From the NCBI GenBank assembly GCA_017519185.1, contig JAFWSX010000001.1:1-64000 (forward strand): DNA of 64,000 bases, read 5' to 3'. The notes beneath the pieces were generated by a model. The model was not told where the DNA came from. It made no database searches and worked only from the letters and a program-made list of their open reading frames with translations. The stretch is from Bacteroidales bacterium. Its GTDB lineage: Bacteria; Bacteroidota; Bacteroidia; Bacteroidales; UBA932. The number at the start of each line of letters is the position of its first letter. Positions within the stretch are counted from its first letter, which is position 1. The translations under genes and the position numbers were made by a program. This document shows, in pieces, positions 47,780 to 57,488 of this stretch.

Positions 47780-47787
47780 CAAAATTA
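47780..47787 (-). promoter_or_regulatory. -7 promoter box for the hydrolase-hflX operon
   Basis: TAATTTTG on the minus strand, 20 nt before the ATG at 47759. Confidence 0.55.
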
Positions 47788-47849
47788 CAAATTATTCAAA
47801 AAAAGTTAGGATATTTGTAAGAATCGAAATACCAACTAAACTAACCATA

Positions 47850-49793
47850 ATGATCGAATTGAAATCACAAGTCCCCGATGGCCCGTTGGCTGAGAAATGG
47901 ACTAACCACAAGGCGCACATCAAAGTCGTCAGTCCTGCCAACAAGAAGAAACTCGACATCATCGTCATCGGTACCGGACTCGGAGGCGCATCTGCCGCCG
48001 CTACCCTTGGAGAACTTGGATACAACGTAAAGATTTTCTGCATCAGCGACTCTCCCCGCCGCGCCCACTCAATCGCTGCACAGGGAGGTATCAACGCTGC
48101 CAAGAACTACCAGAACGACAACGACTCCATCTACCGTCTTTTCTACGACACCATCAAGGGCGGTGATTATCGCAGCCGTGAGGCCAACGTATATCGTCTG
48201 GCCGAAGTGAGCAACAACATCATTGACCAGTGCGTAGCTCAGGGCGTTCCTTTCGCAAGGGACTACGGTGGATTGCTTGACAACCGTTCGTTCGGTGGTG
48301 CTCAGGTAAGCCGTACTTTCTATGCCCGTGGCCAGACCGGCCAGCAGCTGCTTCTCGGAGCATATGCAGCCCTCAACCGCCAGGTAGCAAAAGGCAAGGT
48401 GCAGAGTTTCCCGCGTCACGAAATGCTCGATCTGGTAGTTATCAACGGCGAAGCCAAAGGCATCATCGCACGCGACCTTACTACTGGTGAAATCAAGCGT
48501 TTCGGCGCCCACGCAGTGGTTCTTGCCACCGGTGGCTATGGAAATACCTATTTCCTCAGCACCAACGCTATGAACAGCAACGGTTCTGCAGCTATGCAGT
48601 GCTACCGCAAGGGTGCCTGCTTTGCAAACCCCTGCTTCGCTCAGATCCACCCGACCTGCATCCCCGTGCACGGCGACCAGCAGAGCAAACTGACTCTGAT
48701 GTCAGAGTCGCTGCGTAATGACGGACGCATCTGGGTTCCGAAGAAGATGGACGATGTGATCGCCATCCGCAAGGGCACCAAGAAACCTAGCGACATTGCA
48801 GAAGAAGACCGCGACTACTATCTCGAGAGAAGATATCCTGCCTTCGGTAACCTCGTTCCGCGCGACGTGGCTTCAAGGGCCGCCAAAGAGCGTTGCGACG
48901 CCGGTTATGGCGTGAACGAACAGGGTCTGGCTGTGTTCCTTGATTTCAAGACCTGCATGGAACAGAAAGGCAAGGCCTATATCGAAGAGAAATATGGAAA
49001 CCTCTTCCAGATGTATGAGGAAATCAACGACGTGGATCCTTACAAGGAACCTATGATGATTTTCCCCGCCATCCACTATACGATGGGAGGTCTCTGGGTT
49101 GACTACAACCTGCAGACCACAATCCCCGGCCTGTATGCTATCGGCGAGGCCAACTTCTCTGACCACGGTGGAAACCGTCTTGGTGCATCTGCCCTTATGC
49201 AGGGCCTCGCAGACGGCTATTTCATTCTTCCTTACACAATCGGAGATTATCTGGCCAAGAAGATTCAGGAGCCTAAAGTCAATACTGACGCTCCCGAATT
49301 TGCCGAAGCTGAGAAGAAGGTTCGCGAGAGAATCGACAAACTCTTCTCTGTCAAAGGAAAACGCACTGTCGACAGCATTCACAAGGAACTCGGTCTCATT
49401 ATGTGGGAATATGTAGGAATGGCCCGCAACGAAGCCGGTCTGAAGACTGCTATCCAGAAGATTCGTGACCTCAAGAAGGAATTCTGGACAAACGTATTCG
49501 TAGACGGTGAAAATTCTCACTTCAACCAGGAGCTTGAGAAAGCTCTCCGCGTCGCTGACTTCCTCGAGATCGGCGAACTGATGGCTATCGACGCTCTCAA
49601 CCGTAAAGAGTCCTGCGGCGGACACTTCCGTGAGGAAATGCAGACCGAAGACGGAGAGACCAAACGCGACGACAAGAACTTCATGTATGTCGCTGCCTGG
49701 GAATACAAGGGCGAAGACAAAGAGCCTGAACTCCACAAGGAACCTCTTGAATTCAAATATTGCACTGTTGCAACCCGTAACTATAAAGATTAA
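47850..49793 (+). CDS. frdA: Fumarate reductase/succinate dehydrogenase flavoprotein subunit
   Basis: 647 aa. FAD motif [20 protein letters not shown], the covalent-FAD His region [17 protein letters not shown], and active-site region [17 protein letters not shown]. By length and C-terminus it is the Bacteroidota type that works mainly as fumarate reductase. The ATG at 47850 is the family start; the frame extends upstream without match. Followed by the iron-sulfur subunit after 3 nt; no cytochrome b anchor gene precedes it. Confidence 0.94.
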   Translation: MIELKSQVPDGPLAEKWTNHKAHIKVVSPANKKKLDIIVIGTGLGGASAAATLGELGYNVKIFCISDSPRRAHSIAAQGGINAAKNYQNDNDSIYRLFYDTIKGGDYRSREANVYRLAEVSNNIIDQCVAQGVPFARDYGGLLDNRSFGGAQVSRTFYARGQTGQQLLLGAYAALNRQVAKGKVQSFPRHEMLDLVVINGEAKGIIARDLTTGEIKRFGAHAVVLATGGYGNTYFLSTNAMNSNGSAAMQCYRKGACFANPCFAQIHPTCIPVHGDQQSKLTLMSESLRNDGRIWVPKKMDDVIAIRKGTKKPSDIAEEDRDYYLERRYPAFGNLVPRDVASRAAKERCDAGYGVNEQGLAVFLDFKTCMEQKGKAYIEEKYGNLFQMYEEINDVDPYKEPMMIFPAIHYTMGGLWVDYNLQTTIPGLYAIGEANFSDHGGNRLGASALMQGLADGYFILPYTIGDYLAKKIQEPKVNTDAPEFAEAEKKVRERIDKLFSVKGKRTVDSIHKELGLIMWEYVGMARNEAGLKTAIQKIRDLKKEFWTNVFVDGENSHFNQELEKALRVADFLEIGELMAIDALNRKESCGGHFREEMQTEDGETKRDDKNFMYVAAWEYKGEDKEPELHKEPLEFKYCTVATRNYKD

Positions 49794-49796
49794 GCT

Positions 49797-50579
49797 ATGA
49801 AATTCACATTGAAAATATGGCGTCAGAAAAACGCCAAGTCACAAGGTCACTTCGAGACTTACAATATCGACGGCATCTCGCCTGATACTTCGTTTCTCGA
49901 AATGCTTGATATTCTCAACGAGAAACTTGTGAACGCTGATATAGATCCCGTATCTTTCGACAAGGGTTGCAAGAGCAAGGAAGGTCCCGTCAGTTTCGAC
50001 CACGACTGCCGTGAAGGTATATGCGGTGCCTGCTCACTCTATATCAACGGCCGTGCCCATGGTCCTGAGAGCGGTGTGACTACCTGCCAGATGTATATGC
50101 GCAAGTTCAAGAATGGCAGTACCATCACCATCGAACCTTGGCGCAACAACGGTTTTCCCATTATCAAAGACCTTGTTGTGGACCGTCGTGCATATGACAA
50201 GATCCTGCAGGCTGGTGGTTTCATCAATGTCAACACAGGTGGCGTTCCCGATGCCAATGTTATTCCTATAAACAAGGATAATGCAGAGGAAAGTATGGAC
50301 GCTGCCGCCTGCATTGGCTGCGGTGCCTGCGCTGCAACCTGCAAGAACGGTTCTGCAATGCTGTTCGTGGCTGCAAGGGTCAGCTCTCTGGCTCTTCTTC
50401 CTCAGGGTAAGGTTGAGGGTGCAAGACGTGCCAAGGCTATGGTTGCCAAAATGGATGAACTTGGCTTCGGTGCCTGCACCAATACAAGGGCTTGCGAAAT
50501 GGAGTGTCCCAAGAAGATCAGCGTGAGTCATATCGCTCGTCTGAACAGGGAATTCCTGAAGGCAAAGTTCAAAGACTAA
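49797..50579 (+). CDS. frdB: Fumarate reductase/succinate dehydrogenase iron-sulfur subunit
   Basis: 260 aa. The [2Fe-2S] cysteines lie in [15 protein letters not shown] and the following TTC; the [4Fe-4S] motif is [11 protein letters not shown] (about residue 165) and a third cluster [12 protein letters not shown] (about 225). Electron relay to the flavoprotein. End of the two-gene unit, terminator at 50611-50634. Confidence 0.95.
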   Translation: MKFTLKIWRQKNAKSQGHFETYNIDGISPDTSFLEMLDILNEKLVNADIDPVSFDKGCKSKEGPVSFDHDCREGICGACSLYINGRAHGPESGVTTCQMYMRKFKNGSTITIEPWRNNGFPIIKDLVVDRRAYDKILQAGGFINVNTGGVPDANVIPINKDNAEESMDAAACIGCGACAATCKNGSAMLFVAARVSSLALLPQGKVEGARRAKAMVAKMDELGFGACTNTRACEMECPKKISVSHIARLNREFLKAKFKD

Positions 50580-50610
50580 GATACTTACGCTCTTATATAG
50601 TTATGTTGGA

Positions 50611-50634
50611 AAGGCGGGTTAATTCCCGCCTTTT
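50611..50634 (+). terminator. Rho-independent terminator of frdAB
   Basis: Perfect 8-bp stem AAGGCGGG/CCCGCCTT, 6-nt loop, then T-run. Confidence 0.85.
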
Positions 50635-50639
50635 CCGTT

Positions 50640-50894
50640 GATTAAATGTTTAGACTTTGCTGATATCTTGTGAATATTTTCTTATACAAATCCAGAGTTT
50701 TCAACATCATAAAAATATCCTCTGAATTCTAAAATCTATTTATTGGTTTTTATAAACATTCAAATCAACACGAACTATCTATAAAAAATGACCTCTACAT
50801 ATCTCCACAGCCATTTTAAATACTTATAAACACTATCAACAACCAATAATAATCATCATAGGTTTTTTAAATAAATGTATTGATAATTATTGTT
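50640..50894. other. AT-rich non-coding gap upstream of ruvB
   Basis: About 255 very AT-rich nt with no gene. Contains 9-mers resembling degenerate DnaA boxes: TTATAAACA twice (50750-50758, 50824-50832), TTTTCAACA (50698-50706) and CTATCAACA (50833-50841). None is the exact TTATCCACA. A replication origin is possible but not shown. Confidence 0.4.
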
Positions 50895-50902
50895 TAAATT
50901 TG
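50895..50902 (+). promoter_or_regulatory. -7 promoter box for ruvB
   Basis: TAAATTTG, 20 nt before the ATG at 50923. Confidence 0.55.
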
Positions 50903-50922
50903 TCTGTCAACATCTATCAGAT

Positions 50923-51951
50923 ATGGCCATCGAGTATTATAATCCGAGGGAGGAGTCTCAGGTTAAGGACAAGGACTTTGACAACAAGATAAGGCCACAG
51001 GACTTTACTTCATTCCACGGACAGCAGCAAATCATAGAGAAGTTGTCTATATATGTGAAAGCTGCAATGATGAGGGGTGAAGCACTTGACCATATTCTAT
51101 TTCACGGGCCTCCAGGCCTAGGAAAAACTACTCTTGCACATATAGTGGCCAATGAACTTGGAGTTAATATGAAAATTACTTCAGGTCCCGTGCTTGACAA
51201 GCCTGGCGATCTTGCAGGTCTTCTTACTTCACTTGAACCGGGTGACGTTCTTTTTATAGATGAGATACATCGTCTGAGTCCAGTAGTTGAGGAATATCTG
51301 TATTCCGCAATGGAAGATTATGTGATAGACATAATGATAGACAAAGGACCAGGTGCACGAAGCGTACAGATAAACCTCAACCCTTTCACTCTTATCGGAG
51401 CCACAACCAGGAGCGGATTGCTTACATCTCCGCTGAGGGCACGTTTCGGAATACAAGAACATCTTGAATACTACGACAGCGACATTCTTTCAAACATAGT
51501 AGTTCGCAGTGCAGATATCCTTGGAATAGGAATAGATGCTGCAGCAGCCCGAGAAATAGCTATGCGCAGCCGTGGTACGCCACGAATAGCCAACAGCCTG
51601 CTGCGCCGTGTGCGTGATTTTGCTCAGGTGAAAGGCAATGGAAAGATAGATCTGGACATCACCCGCATTACTCTTGATGCTCTGAACATAGATAAGCGTG
51701 GTCTTGATGCCATAGACAACAAAATTCTTTCTACAATAATAGAAAAATTCAACGGCGGGCCTGTCGGAGCCGGAACAATTGCCACTGCAATCAGTGAAGA
51801 TGTAGGCACTCTTGAAGAAGTTTATGAGCCTTTCCTTATCAAGGAAGGATTTATAAACCGTACTCCGAGGGGAAGGGAGGCTACTGCCCTTGCATATTCA
51901 CATCTTGGACTCATCCGCTGCTCAAGGGAAGCAAGCGGCGACCTTTTCTGA
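50923..51951 (+). CDS. ruvB: Holliday junction DNA helicase RuvB
   Basis: 342 aa AAA+ motor for branch migration with RuvA. Walker [14 protein letters not shown] (about residue 57), Walker [13 protein letters not shown] (about 106), sensor [12 protein letters not shown] (about 150) and the C-terminal winged helix ([19 protein letters not shown]). The ATG at 50923 starts the family; an in-frame TTG at 50890 overlaps the promoter box. More A/T-ending codons (ATA, AGA-rich) than its neighbours. Convergent with mfd; the stops are 3 nt apart. Confidence 0.97.
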   Translation: MAIEYYNPREESQVKDKDFDNKIRPQDFTSFHGQQQIIEKLSIYVKAAMMRGEALDHILFHGPPGLGKTTLAHIVANELGVNMKITSGPVLDKPGDLAGLLTSLEPGDVLFIDEIHRLSPVVEEYLYSAMEDYVIDIMIDKGPGARSVQINLNPFTLIGATTRSGLLTSPLRARFGIQEHLEYYDSDILSNIVVRSADILGIGIDAAAAREIAMRSRGTPRIANSLLRRVRDFAQVKGNGKIDLDITRITLDALNIDKRGLDAIDNKILSTIIEKFNGGPVGAGTIATAISEDVGTLEEVYEPFLIKEGFINRTPRGREATALAYSHLGLIRCSREASGDLF

Positions 51952-51954
51952 CAA

Positions 51955-54900
51955 TCAGATATTATCGCTGATACCTTGCAGCAGAGATACTGCTTCGGAA
52001 ATAGTTTTCACCGGAGAAGACTTTATATACAGTTTATTGTCTTTTTCCGTAAGAGAATATTTGCGTCCCGGCAGTTGTATATATCTCAGAATAGATTCGA
52101 AAACATCAGATTTGTAGTATGCGGAAAGTTGGTTGCTGACAAAATATGCCAGCATAATGCCTTTCTTGAGGACAATTTTTTCAAATCCGAGAGCAATTGC
52201 CAGACTGCGCAGTCTTATGATATCCATAAGTTCAGACGTCTGGGAAGGAATAGGACCATAACGGTCTTCCATTTCTTCCTTGAAACCCTTGAGTTCTTCT
52301 TCGGTCTTCATCGAATCAAGAGCCTTGTAAAGCCTTATCTTTTCAGAAGGAATGTTGATATATGTATCTGGTATAAGAGCCTGTATGTCGGTATCAATAT
52401 GACAGTCATAGATGAATTCCGTGCGGACCTGATGTTTTTTCTTATGGCTGGTATCAGCGGCAGTCGCCTTTTCAAGTGCCCTTTCGTATTCTTCGTAGAC
52501 GCCTGCTTCCGTGCGTGCTTCTACCAATGCTTCCTGCAGTATCTTCTGATATGTTTCAAAGCCCATTTCGGCAATGAAACCGCTCTGTTCGGCACCGAGG
52601 AGATTGCCTGCACCGCGGATGTCGAGGTCCTGCATTGCTATGTTGAAACCGCTGCCCAGGTCACTGAATGTTTCGATGGCCCTCAGGCGACGGCGTGCAT
52701 CGTCGGATATGGAAGTCATAGGAGGAACGATGAGATAGCAGTATGCTTTTCGGTTGCTTCGTCCCACACGTCCACGAAGTTGGTGCAGGTCGCTCAAACC
52801 GAAGTTCTGCGCCTGGTTGATCAATATGGTGTTGGCATTTGGAATGTCTATGCCATTCTCGATGATAGTGGTGCAGACAAGCACGTCGTAATCACCGTCG
52901 ATGAAGTCAAGCAGTGTTTTTTCCAGGGCTTCGCCGTCCATTTGGCCGTGGCCTACGCAAGTGCGTACACCTGGACAGATACGGCGTATTATGTCTTCTA
53001 CAGAAAGAATGTCTTCAACCTTGTTGTGCAGGAAGAAAACTTGTCCGCCTCTCTCCACCTCAGCCATAATAATGTCGCGGATTGTATCCTCGTTGAAATC
53101 GATGAGTTCGGTGGATATTGGAATCCTGTTGGGAGGAGGAGTGTTGATGATGGAAAGGTCGCGGCTTCCGAGCAGCGAGAACTGCAGAGTGCGGGGGATG
53201 GGAGTGGCGGAAAGCGTAAGAGTGTCGACGTTGCTGCGCAGGCTGCGTAGTTTTTCTTTCGCCGACACGCCGAATTTCTGCTCCTCGTCGATTATGAGCA
53301 GACCGAGATCCTTGAAATGCAGATTCTTGTTGAGGATGCGATGGGTGCCGATGAGTATGTCTATTTTTCCAGCTGCAAGTTTTTCGCCGATTTCCTTTAC
53401 CTGCTGTGCGGTTTTCTGTCGGCTCAGGTATTCAACGTTGCAGGGAAAGTCCCTTAGACGGCCGCTGAAAGTCTGGTAGTGCTGGAAGGCTAGAATAGTG
53501 GTAGGCACAAGCAGGGCCACCTGCTTGTTGTCGCAGACAGCTTTGAAAGAGGCCCTCACAGCTATTTCGGTTTTGCCGAAGCCTACGTCACCGCAGATGA
53601 GGCGGTCCATCGGATGAGGACTCTCCATATCCTGTTTTACTGCCACGGTGGCTTTCTGCTGGTCGGCAGTGTCTTCATACATAAAGGATGCTTCCAGTTC
53701 CTGCTGCAGGTAGTTGTCAGGACTGTATGCAAAACCGCGTGAACTCATTCTCTCGCTGTAGAGTTTGATGAGATCGGCGGCAATGTCCTTCAGTTTAGAC
53801 TTGGTCTTGTGCTTGAGAGTTTCCCAAGTCTTGGTGCCGAGTTTGTTTACTTTTGCCGGAGTTCCGTCTGCAGATTTGTATTTGCTGATTCGGTGGATAC
53901 CGTGTATTGACACAAAAATGACGTCACCGTCGCGGTAGATGAGTTTGACGGCTTCCTGCACCTTGTCTCCGATGATGGTTTTCACAAGTCCGCCGAACTG
54001 TCCGATTCCGTGGTCGATGTGGACGACATAATCGCCTATGTTGAAACTCATCAGGTCGTTGATGGTCAACCTTTCAGCAGGAGCAACCTCCCGGCGTACC
54101 TTGATCTTGTGATAGCGCTCGAATATCTGATGGTCGGTGTAATAGCAGTTCTTCGAAACGCAGTCCACGTAGCCTTCGTGCAGTGAAATGTCGATGAAGG
54201 CAGGAGGAATGACCGCCTGAGAAGATGAGAATTCACGCAGGACCTGCTGCATTCGGAATATCTGGTTGGGATTGATGGAAAGTAAGTTGACTTTGTATCC
54301 CTTTTCCTGTTTCTCTGCGATGTCGTGCACCAGTATCTCGAAATTCTTGTTGAATACCGGCTGCGGCAGCGTCTTGACTTCGACGGGCTGGAGCCGCTTC
54401 TCATATCCGGCCGTACCCAGCTGCTGCTCCACGAAATCGTTTTCCGTCCATACGATGGCTTTCGAAGGCAGCACTTCTTCTATTCCCACATAATCTTTCT
54501 CTTCGAAGTTGCTGTAGAGGTCGGGACAAATCTCCACCTGCTGCAGACTGTCGGTGCTCCGCTGGCTGTCAACCTCGAAATGGGAGATGCTCTCCACTTC
54601 GTCACCGAAGAAGTCAACCCTGTAGGGCAGGTTGTCAGCAAACGAAAATATGTCGATGATCGATCCGCGAAGGGCGAATTCTCCGGGTCTTGTAACGAAA
54701 TCAGCCTTGGTGAAGCCTATTCCCTGCAGCACTTCCTTCAGAAAGGAATAGCCTATGCGCTGCCCGGTGCTGAGGGATATGACGCTGTCGCGCGTAGTTT
54801 TCTTCCTGAGCACCTTTTCGTGCAGCGAATCGAGGTAGCATACCACAATTGTCTGGTCCTTGCCGGCCTTGCGGTCACGGAGATTATCGCCTATGTCCAC

Positions 54901-55266
54901 AGACCGGCAGGCGTCCAGGACCTTGGGCAGGTCGTCGCAGGCTGTTTTGCTGAAAAAACTCTCTATTGCAGTAAGGGCGGAGGTGCGCTGCACTTTTTCG
55001 GACACACCCTTGAGCGATTCCTTTGAACGCTCGCCGCCGGACAGAGGAAGGAAAAAGACATTTTCCTCTTCGAAGAAATTGTAAATGTCGCTCGTGAAAA
55101 ACAAGGCTTGCTTCTTTGTTTCCATTACGACAAGATGCAAGGCTTTGTTTTTCAGTTGTTTTGCAATTTTGGAGAAATAAACGGCTTTCGCCGAGACTGC
55201 ACCCCGGACGTTTTCGAGATTGACAAAGTAGTTTGCCTGCGAAAATGTGTTCTGACCTTCGGTCAT
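51955..55266 (-). CDS. mfd: Transcription-repair coupling factor Mfd
   Basis: 1103 aa translocase that removes stalled RNA polymerase and recruits UvrA. UvrB-homology region at the N-terminus, RNA-polymerase-interacting region (about residues 390-465, YVVHIDHGIGQFGGL), helicase Walker A CGDVGFGKTEIAVRAS (about 560), DEEQ box IIDEEQKFGV (about 660), and the C-terminal TRCF domain. Length is normal. uvrC is in the same window about 46 kb away. Confidence 0.97.
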   Translation of the reverse strand: MTEGQNTFSQANYFVNLENVRGAVSAKAVYFSKIAKQLKNKALHLVVMETKKQALFFTSDIYNFFEEENVFFLPLSGGERSKESLKGVSEKVQRTSALTAIESFFSKTACDDLPKVLDACRSVDIGDNLRDRKAGKDQTIVVCYLDSLHEKVLRKKTTRDSVISLSTGQRIGYSFLKEVLQGIGFTKADFVTRPGEFALRGSIIDIFSFADNLPYRVDFFGDEVESISHFEVDSQRSTDSLQQVEICPDLYSNFEEKDYVGIEEVLPSKAIVWTENDFVEQQLGTAGYEKRLQPVEVKTLPQPVFNKNFEILVHDIAEKQEKGYKVNLLSINPNQIFRMQQVLREFSSSQAVIPPAFIDISLHEGYVDCVSKNCYYTDHQIFERYHKIKVRREVAPAERLTINDLMSFNIGDYVVHIDHGIGQFGGLVKTIIGDKVQEAVKLIYRDGDVIFVSIHGIHRISKYKSADGTPAKVNKLGTKTWETLKHKTKSKLKDIAADLIKLYSERMSSRGFAYSPDNYLQQELEASFMYEDTADQQKATVAVKQDMESPHPMDRLICGDVGFGKTEIAVRASFKAVCDNKQVALLVPTTILAFQHYQTFSGRLRDFPCNVEYLSRQKTAQQVKEIGEKLAAGKIDILIGTHRILNKNLHFKDLGLLIIDEEQKFGVSAKEKLRSLRSNVDTLTLSATPIPRTLQFSLLGSRDLSIINTPPPNRIPISTELIDFNEDTIRDIIMAEVERGGQVFFLHNKVEDILSVEDIIRRICPGVRTCVGHGQMDGEALEKTLLDFIDGDYDVLVCTTIIENGIDIPNANTILINQAQNFGLSDLHQLRGRVGRSNRKAYCYLIVPPMTSISDDARRRLRAIETFSDLGSGFNIAMQDLDIRGAGNLLGAEQSGFIAEMGFETYQKILQEALVEARTEAGVYEEYERALEKATAADTSHKKKHQVRTEFIYDCHIDTDIQALIPDTYINIPSEKIRLYKALDSMKTEEELKGFKEEMEDRYGPIPSQTSELMDIIRLRSLAIALGFEKIVLKKGIMLAYFVSNQLSAYYKSDVFESILRYIQLPGRKYSLTEKDNKLYIKSSPVKTISEAVSLLQGISDNI

Positions 55267-55291
55267 TTGCAGCGAAGATATAAAAAATCTT

Positions 55292-55299
55292 TATATTTG
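55292..55299 (+). promoter_or_regulatory. -7 promoter box for coaX
   Basis: TATATTTG with TTTG 22 nt upstream (55266-55269); 17 nt before the ATG at 55317. Confidence 0.6.
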
Positions 55300-55316
55300 T
55301 GGTTCATTGCCAAAAT

Positions 55317-56135
55317 ATGAACATATTGATTGACATAGGCAACACTTCCTGCAAGGTGGCTTTCTGCCCGGCTCACCCCTCAGAGCGTCTGGCCGGAGCA
55401 GACGTGATGCGTTTCGCCACCCAGAAGGAGTCGATTTCCTATGTGCGTCACCGTCTGGAGCGCCACAAGGCTGATAACATAGTGCTGAGCAACGTACGTA
55501 ACCGCAGCCTCTATCTGGAGAAAATGCTGGAGCGTAAGTGCGGGAACTTCATCAATTTCGACGAGGATTTCGTGAAAGACCTCATCGGGAAAATCAAGCC
55601 TGCTCCGTCGGATCCTCTGACCGTGCTCTCACATATGCCGCTGGGAATGGGAGCAGACCGTATGGCTGCCATCTTCGGCGCAGAAGTCCTCTATCCGCTT
55701 CAGGACAAGCTGGTCTTCGATTTCGGCACAGCCACTACGGTAGAGTTCATCGATGCGGCACGAGATGAAAAAGACCCTTCAGTGGTCTATCCGTACTACA
55801 GGGGTGGTTCGATTTCCCTCGGCCTGCGCACACGCTACCGCGCGCTCAGCCACTATACAGCCAAGATTCCGTACCTCAATCCGGACGATTTCCTGGACAG
55901 CCACGACATCAATTCCATTGATAGCGTGGGATATGATTTGGACACCGCCCTTGCGGCAGGGAATATTCTCGGCATAATGTTTGAAATAAAAGGCTACGTC
56001 GCCGCTCATCCCCAAAGGAAACTTATCCTTACCGGCGGAAACTCAGCCCGTTTTGCCGAAGGGCTGGACGGAAAGGCGACAGTGGAGCAGGACCTGGTCC
56101 TGATAGGTTTGGAGGCAATTTTGGAATTGTTATGA
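55317..56135 (+). CDS. coaX: Type III pantothenate kinase
   Basis: 272 aa; first step of coenzyme A synthesis. ASKHA-fold motifs: MNILIDIGNTSCKVAF (phosphate 1), MPLGMGADRMAAIFGA (about residue 108), LVFDFGTATTVEFID (about 138) and GGSISLGLRTRYRAL (about 164). The ATG at 55317 is the family start. Overlaps the next gene by 4 nt (ATGA). Confidence 0.95.
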   Translation: MNILIDIGNTSCKVAFCPAHPSERLAGADVMRFATQKESISYVRHRLERHKADNIVLSNVRNRSLYLEKMLERKCGNFINFDEDFVKDLIGKIKPAPSDPLTVLSHMPLGMGADRMAAIFGAEVLYPLQDKLVFDFGTATTVEFIDAARDEKDPSVVYPYYRGGSISLGLRTRYRALSHYTAKIPYLNPDDFLDSHDINSIDSVGYDLDTALAAGNILGIMFEIKGYVAAHPQRKLILTGGNSARFAEGLDGKATVEQDLVLIGLEAILELL

Positions 56136-57451
56136 CAAAAATGATGAAAAAGTTTTTCATATTGATTGCAGTTCTGACTGTGACGCTGCCCGCAGCGGCA
56201 CAGGAAGCCTATTCTGCCTATACTCCCTATTCTATTTTCGGTCTGGGGCAGCTTGAGTCCGTGGGTGACCAGAACACGGCCGCGATGGGCGGTATCGGAT
56301 TGGGCCTGCGCGACCCCAACCTTATCAACCTGCTCAATCCTGCAGCCGTGACGGCGCGTGACGCCGACGCTTTCATGCTGGACTTCGGCCTCAAGCAGTC
56401 AAATATGATTTTTGCCGGTGCTGACGCCAACGGCAATCTTGCCCGCAGCGCCAAGAACCTTTTCAATATCGACCACATAGTAGCATCCTTCCCCATCTAC
56501 AAGCACTCTGCCTTCAGGGTCGGCATAATGCCGTTCACCAACACCGGCTATGCCTTTACCTTCCACGAGGACGATGATCTCGTGCTGTCCACTCTTGGTG
56601 ACGTGCAGTATTTCCGTGCAGGGCAGGGAGGTATCAACCAGGTGTTCGCCGGAGCGGGTGTCACTCTCTTCGACCGTCTGAGCCTCGGTGCAGACGGCAT
56701 CTTCTACCTGGGAACCATCAAGCGCAACACTTCGACCTATTTCACCACCAACAGTTTCCAGCGCACGGCTTCACGCAACTGGACCACTGTGATGCGCGGC
56801 TTCTCAGCAAAGGCCGGCATCCAGTACGAGCAGCCCCTTGGGGAAACACTCTCTCTGACGGTAGGTGCTACATATAAGCTCGGCGCAGAGCTCAAGGGTG
56901 AATTCAGCGACCTGGCTTACGTTTCTGGCGGCAACTATTCCGACACCACTATCAACGTGAAACGCGATGTTTCATACAGTGTTCCCCAGGAAATCGCAGC
57001 CGGCTTTACCCTGCGCAAAAGCGGTGTGTGGATGTTCGGTCTTGACTATACCCGTCAGGACTGGGCAGGCAGCGTGTTCGAAGCAACTCCCGGCGTCAAT
57101 TTCTCGTCTGGTCTCGCCGAGTCGTTCAATGCCGGTTTCGAAATCATCCCCAACAGATATGACGTGCGATACTACCTGCGCACGGTGACATACCGTGTCG
57201 GTGCATACCATAAGAAACAGTACATTATGATAGACGGAAAGCCGGTGACCACCAACGGCATCACGCTGGGCTTTGCGCTTCCGGTCTACAACCGCCGTAC
57301 CTCGGTTTCATTCGCCGTGGATCTCGGCCAGACATCGCTGGCGGGAGCCCCGAGCATCACTACCCCCGGCAACATCCGGGAGCGTTACGTGAAGTTCTCT
57401 CTGGGCGTCAACCTGTTTGACATATGGTTCCAGAAAGTTTTGTACAACTGA
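56132..57451 (+). CDS. OmpP1/FadL-like outer-membrane protein
   Basis: 439 aa with a signal peptide (MTKMMKKFFILIAVLTVTLP... cleaved near residue 23). N-terminal TPYSIFGLGQLESVGDQNTAAMGGIGLGLRDPNLINLLNPA is the FadL-like plug start with the NPA motif. The remainder is barrel-like strands. No ligand can be assigned. Translationally coupled to coaX and followed by the TPR protein and lptC, a gene order seen in Bacteroidota. Confidence 0.82.
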   Translation: MTKMMKKFFILIAVLTVTLPAAAQEAYSAYTPYSIFGLGQLESVGDQNTAAMGGIGLGLRDPNLINLLNPAAVTARDADAFMLDFGLKQSNMIFAGADANGNLARSAKNLFNIDHIVASFPIYKHSAFRVGIMPFTNTGYAFTFHEDDDLVLSTLGDVQYFRAGQGGINQVFAGAGVTLFDRLSLGADGIFYLGTIKRNTSTYFTTNSFQRTASRNWTTVMRGFSAKAGIQYEQPLGETLSLTVGATYKLGAELKGEFSDLAYVSGGNYSDTTINVKRDVSYSVPQEIAAGFTLRKSGVWMFGLDYTRQDWAGSVFEATPGVNFSSGLAESFNAGFEIIPNRYDVRYYLRTVTYRVGAYHKKQYIMIDGKPVTTNGITLGFALPVYNRRTSVSFAVDLGQTSLAGAPSITTPGNIRERYVKFSLGVNLFDIWFQKVLYN

Positions 57452-57488
57452 TACTATTTTATAAATTTGTCAAATAACCATAACGAAG

